6,582 nt of DNA. Origin: Mariprofundus sp. (lineage in GTDB: Bacteria > Pseudomonadota > Zetaproteobacteria > Mariprofundales > Mariprofundaceae). A program made the position numbers and the translations under genes. Below are positions 6,070 to 6,582 of the stretch, piece after piece. The DNA is taken from positions 1-6,582 of the forward strand of contig WFUI01000265.1 in assembly GCA_015485035.1 (NCBI GenBank), read 5' to 3'. Numbering within the stretch: the stretch's first letter is position 1; each line of letters begins with the position of its first letter. The notes below the pieces were generated by a model, which worked only from the letters and a program-made list of their open reading frames with translations, searched no databases and had not been told where the DNA came from.

Positions 6070-6582
6070 CTATTTCCCGCCGCCGAATTCATGCACCTTG
6101 ACAGCCAGCATCTTGATAGCTTCCGGACTGAGTTTCTCACCGAAAGCAGGCATGATGGCTATACGTGTTTTGGGTACGTCAGCCGGATCTTCATTCACAC
6201 CATAACGTATGGTGCGCAGAATTTCGTCACGGGAGCTGCCGAATCGCCAGATGCCATCAGTCAGATTGGCAGCGCCAGTACCGAGATCATTGATAGCACC
6301 ACCTTTGGCATCTTCGCCATGGCAGCCAGCACAGCCGGCTTCATTGAAGCGGACAAACCCTTCCGGTGTTGCCTTGCCCTGTGATGCTGCGATAACAAAA
6401 TCAGCCAGTTTTTCGATCTCAGCATCATCAAGTACACCGGCATGGGCAGGCATGGAGCCTTCCCGACCATCGGTGATAGTTTCGACAATCGTGTCAAAAT
6501 CACCGCCATACAGCCAGTCATCATCAGCCAGACTGGGAAACAGCCCGGGAGCACCTTCACCACCGGCGCCATGACAACCGGC
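6070..6582 (-). CDS. ccoP: CcoP, dihaem cytochrome c subunit of cbb3 oxidase (C-terminal part; 5' end outside window)
   Basis: The reading frame is open from the right edge to the TAG at 6070-6072, giving 170 visible residues. The first visible residues are AGCH, so the first haem CxxCH is cut after its first cysteine. A first cytochrome domain with Met44 in SMPAH follows. The second haem site is CAGCH at 84-88, with its methionine ligand probably Met144 in IMPAFGE. LADDDWLYGG (18-27) and NLTDGIW (106-112) are typical CcoP repeats. CcoP is anchored by N-terminal helices, not visible here, and carries electrons from periplasmic cytochrome c toward CcoO/CcoN. The visible C-terminal half is intact. 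The internal ATG at 6453 is not the real start, because the homologous frame extends upstream to the edge. Confidence 0.96.
   Translation of the reverse strand, partial: AGCHGAGGEGAPGLFPSLADDDWLYGGDFDTIVETITDGREGSMPAHAGVLDDAEIEKLADFVIAASQGKATPEGFVRFNEAGCAGCHGEDAKGGAINDLGTGAANLTDGIWRFGSSRDEILRTIRYGVNEDPADVPKTRIAIMPAFGEKLSPEAIKMLAVKVHEFGGGK

Noticed and set aside
6070..6453. A short stand-alone monohaem cytochrome starting at the ATG at 6453
   Set aside because: The open frame continues upstream with AGCH and LADDDWLYGG, so the ATG is an internal methionine (a haem ligand) of CcoP.
6261..6572. 103-residue minus-strand frame overlapping ccoP
   Set aside because: It is out of frame with CcoP, whose haem motifs and methionine ligands are all in the other frame up to the window edge.
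1..6582. Mobile element, CRISPR array, tRNA or phage-like system
   Set aside because: No transposase, terminal repeats, regular direct repeats or tRNA-like folds were seen; the genes form one coherent cbb3 locus.

Overview
The window is a cytochrome cbb3 oxidase (ccoNOQP) and ccoGHIS maturation locus, read almost entirely on the minus strand. It comes from a Gram-negative, oxygen-respiring and probably microaerophilic proteobacterium. The evidence is a canonical set of CcoP, CcoG, CcoH, CcoI, CcoS and a TauE/SafE-like (DsbD_2) membrane protein, AGGAG-type ribosome binding sites, sigma70-like promoters and a base composition near 50 % G+C by eye. The sequence alone does not fix the class. A small periplasmic cytochrome c next to cbb3 genes would fit, among others, a neutrophilic iron oxidiser such as a zetaproteobacterium, but that is inference.

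Layout from right to left (direction of minus-strand transcription): (1) 6582-6070, the C-terminal 170 residues of the dihaem subunit CcoP, cut by the window edge inside its first haem motif. (2) 6060-5947, an unlisted 37-residue single-span membrane protein, possibly a small oxidase subunit. (3) 5946-5782, an intergenic control region with a strong intrinsic terminator for the oxidase operon, then a good sigma70-like promoter for the maturation operon. A perfect 13-bp palindrome lies between the -35 and -10 boxes of that promoter. (4) 5781-1363, ccoG, ccoH (fixH) and ccoI, tightly packed with an 11-nt gap and a 14-nt overlap. (5) 1362-695, an interruption of about 670 bp carrying a plus-strand monohaem cytochrome c with its own promoter and intrinsic terminator. 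(6) 694-1, ccoS and a translationally coupled (ATGA) TauE/SafE-like gene that runs off the left edge.

Together, CcoI is expected to export copper for the haem-copper centre of CcoN. CcoG is a membrane Fe-S protein implicated in copper reduction and handling. CcoH interacts with the oxidase during assembly, CcoS is needed for cofactor insertion, and CcoP passes electrons from periplasmic cytochrome c to the catalytic subunit. The plus-strand cytochrome is a plausible electron donor to CcoP. The locus is mostly a known system. The least ordinary parts are the small membrane protein after ccoP, the cytochrome gene splitting ccoI from ccoS, and the palindrome in the ccoG promoter. No RNA genes, mobile elements, CRISPR arrays or attachment sites were seen, and no gene-free stretch exceeds 300 bases.
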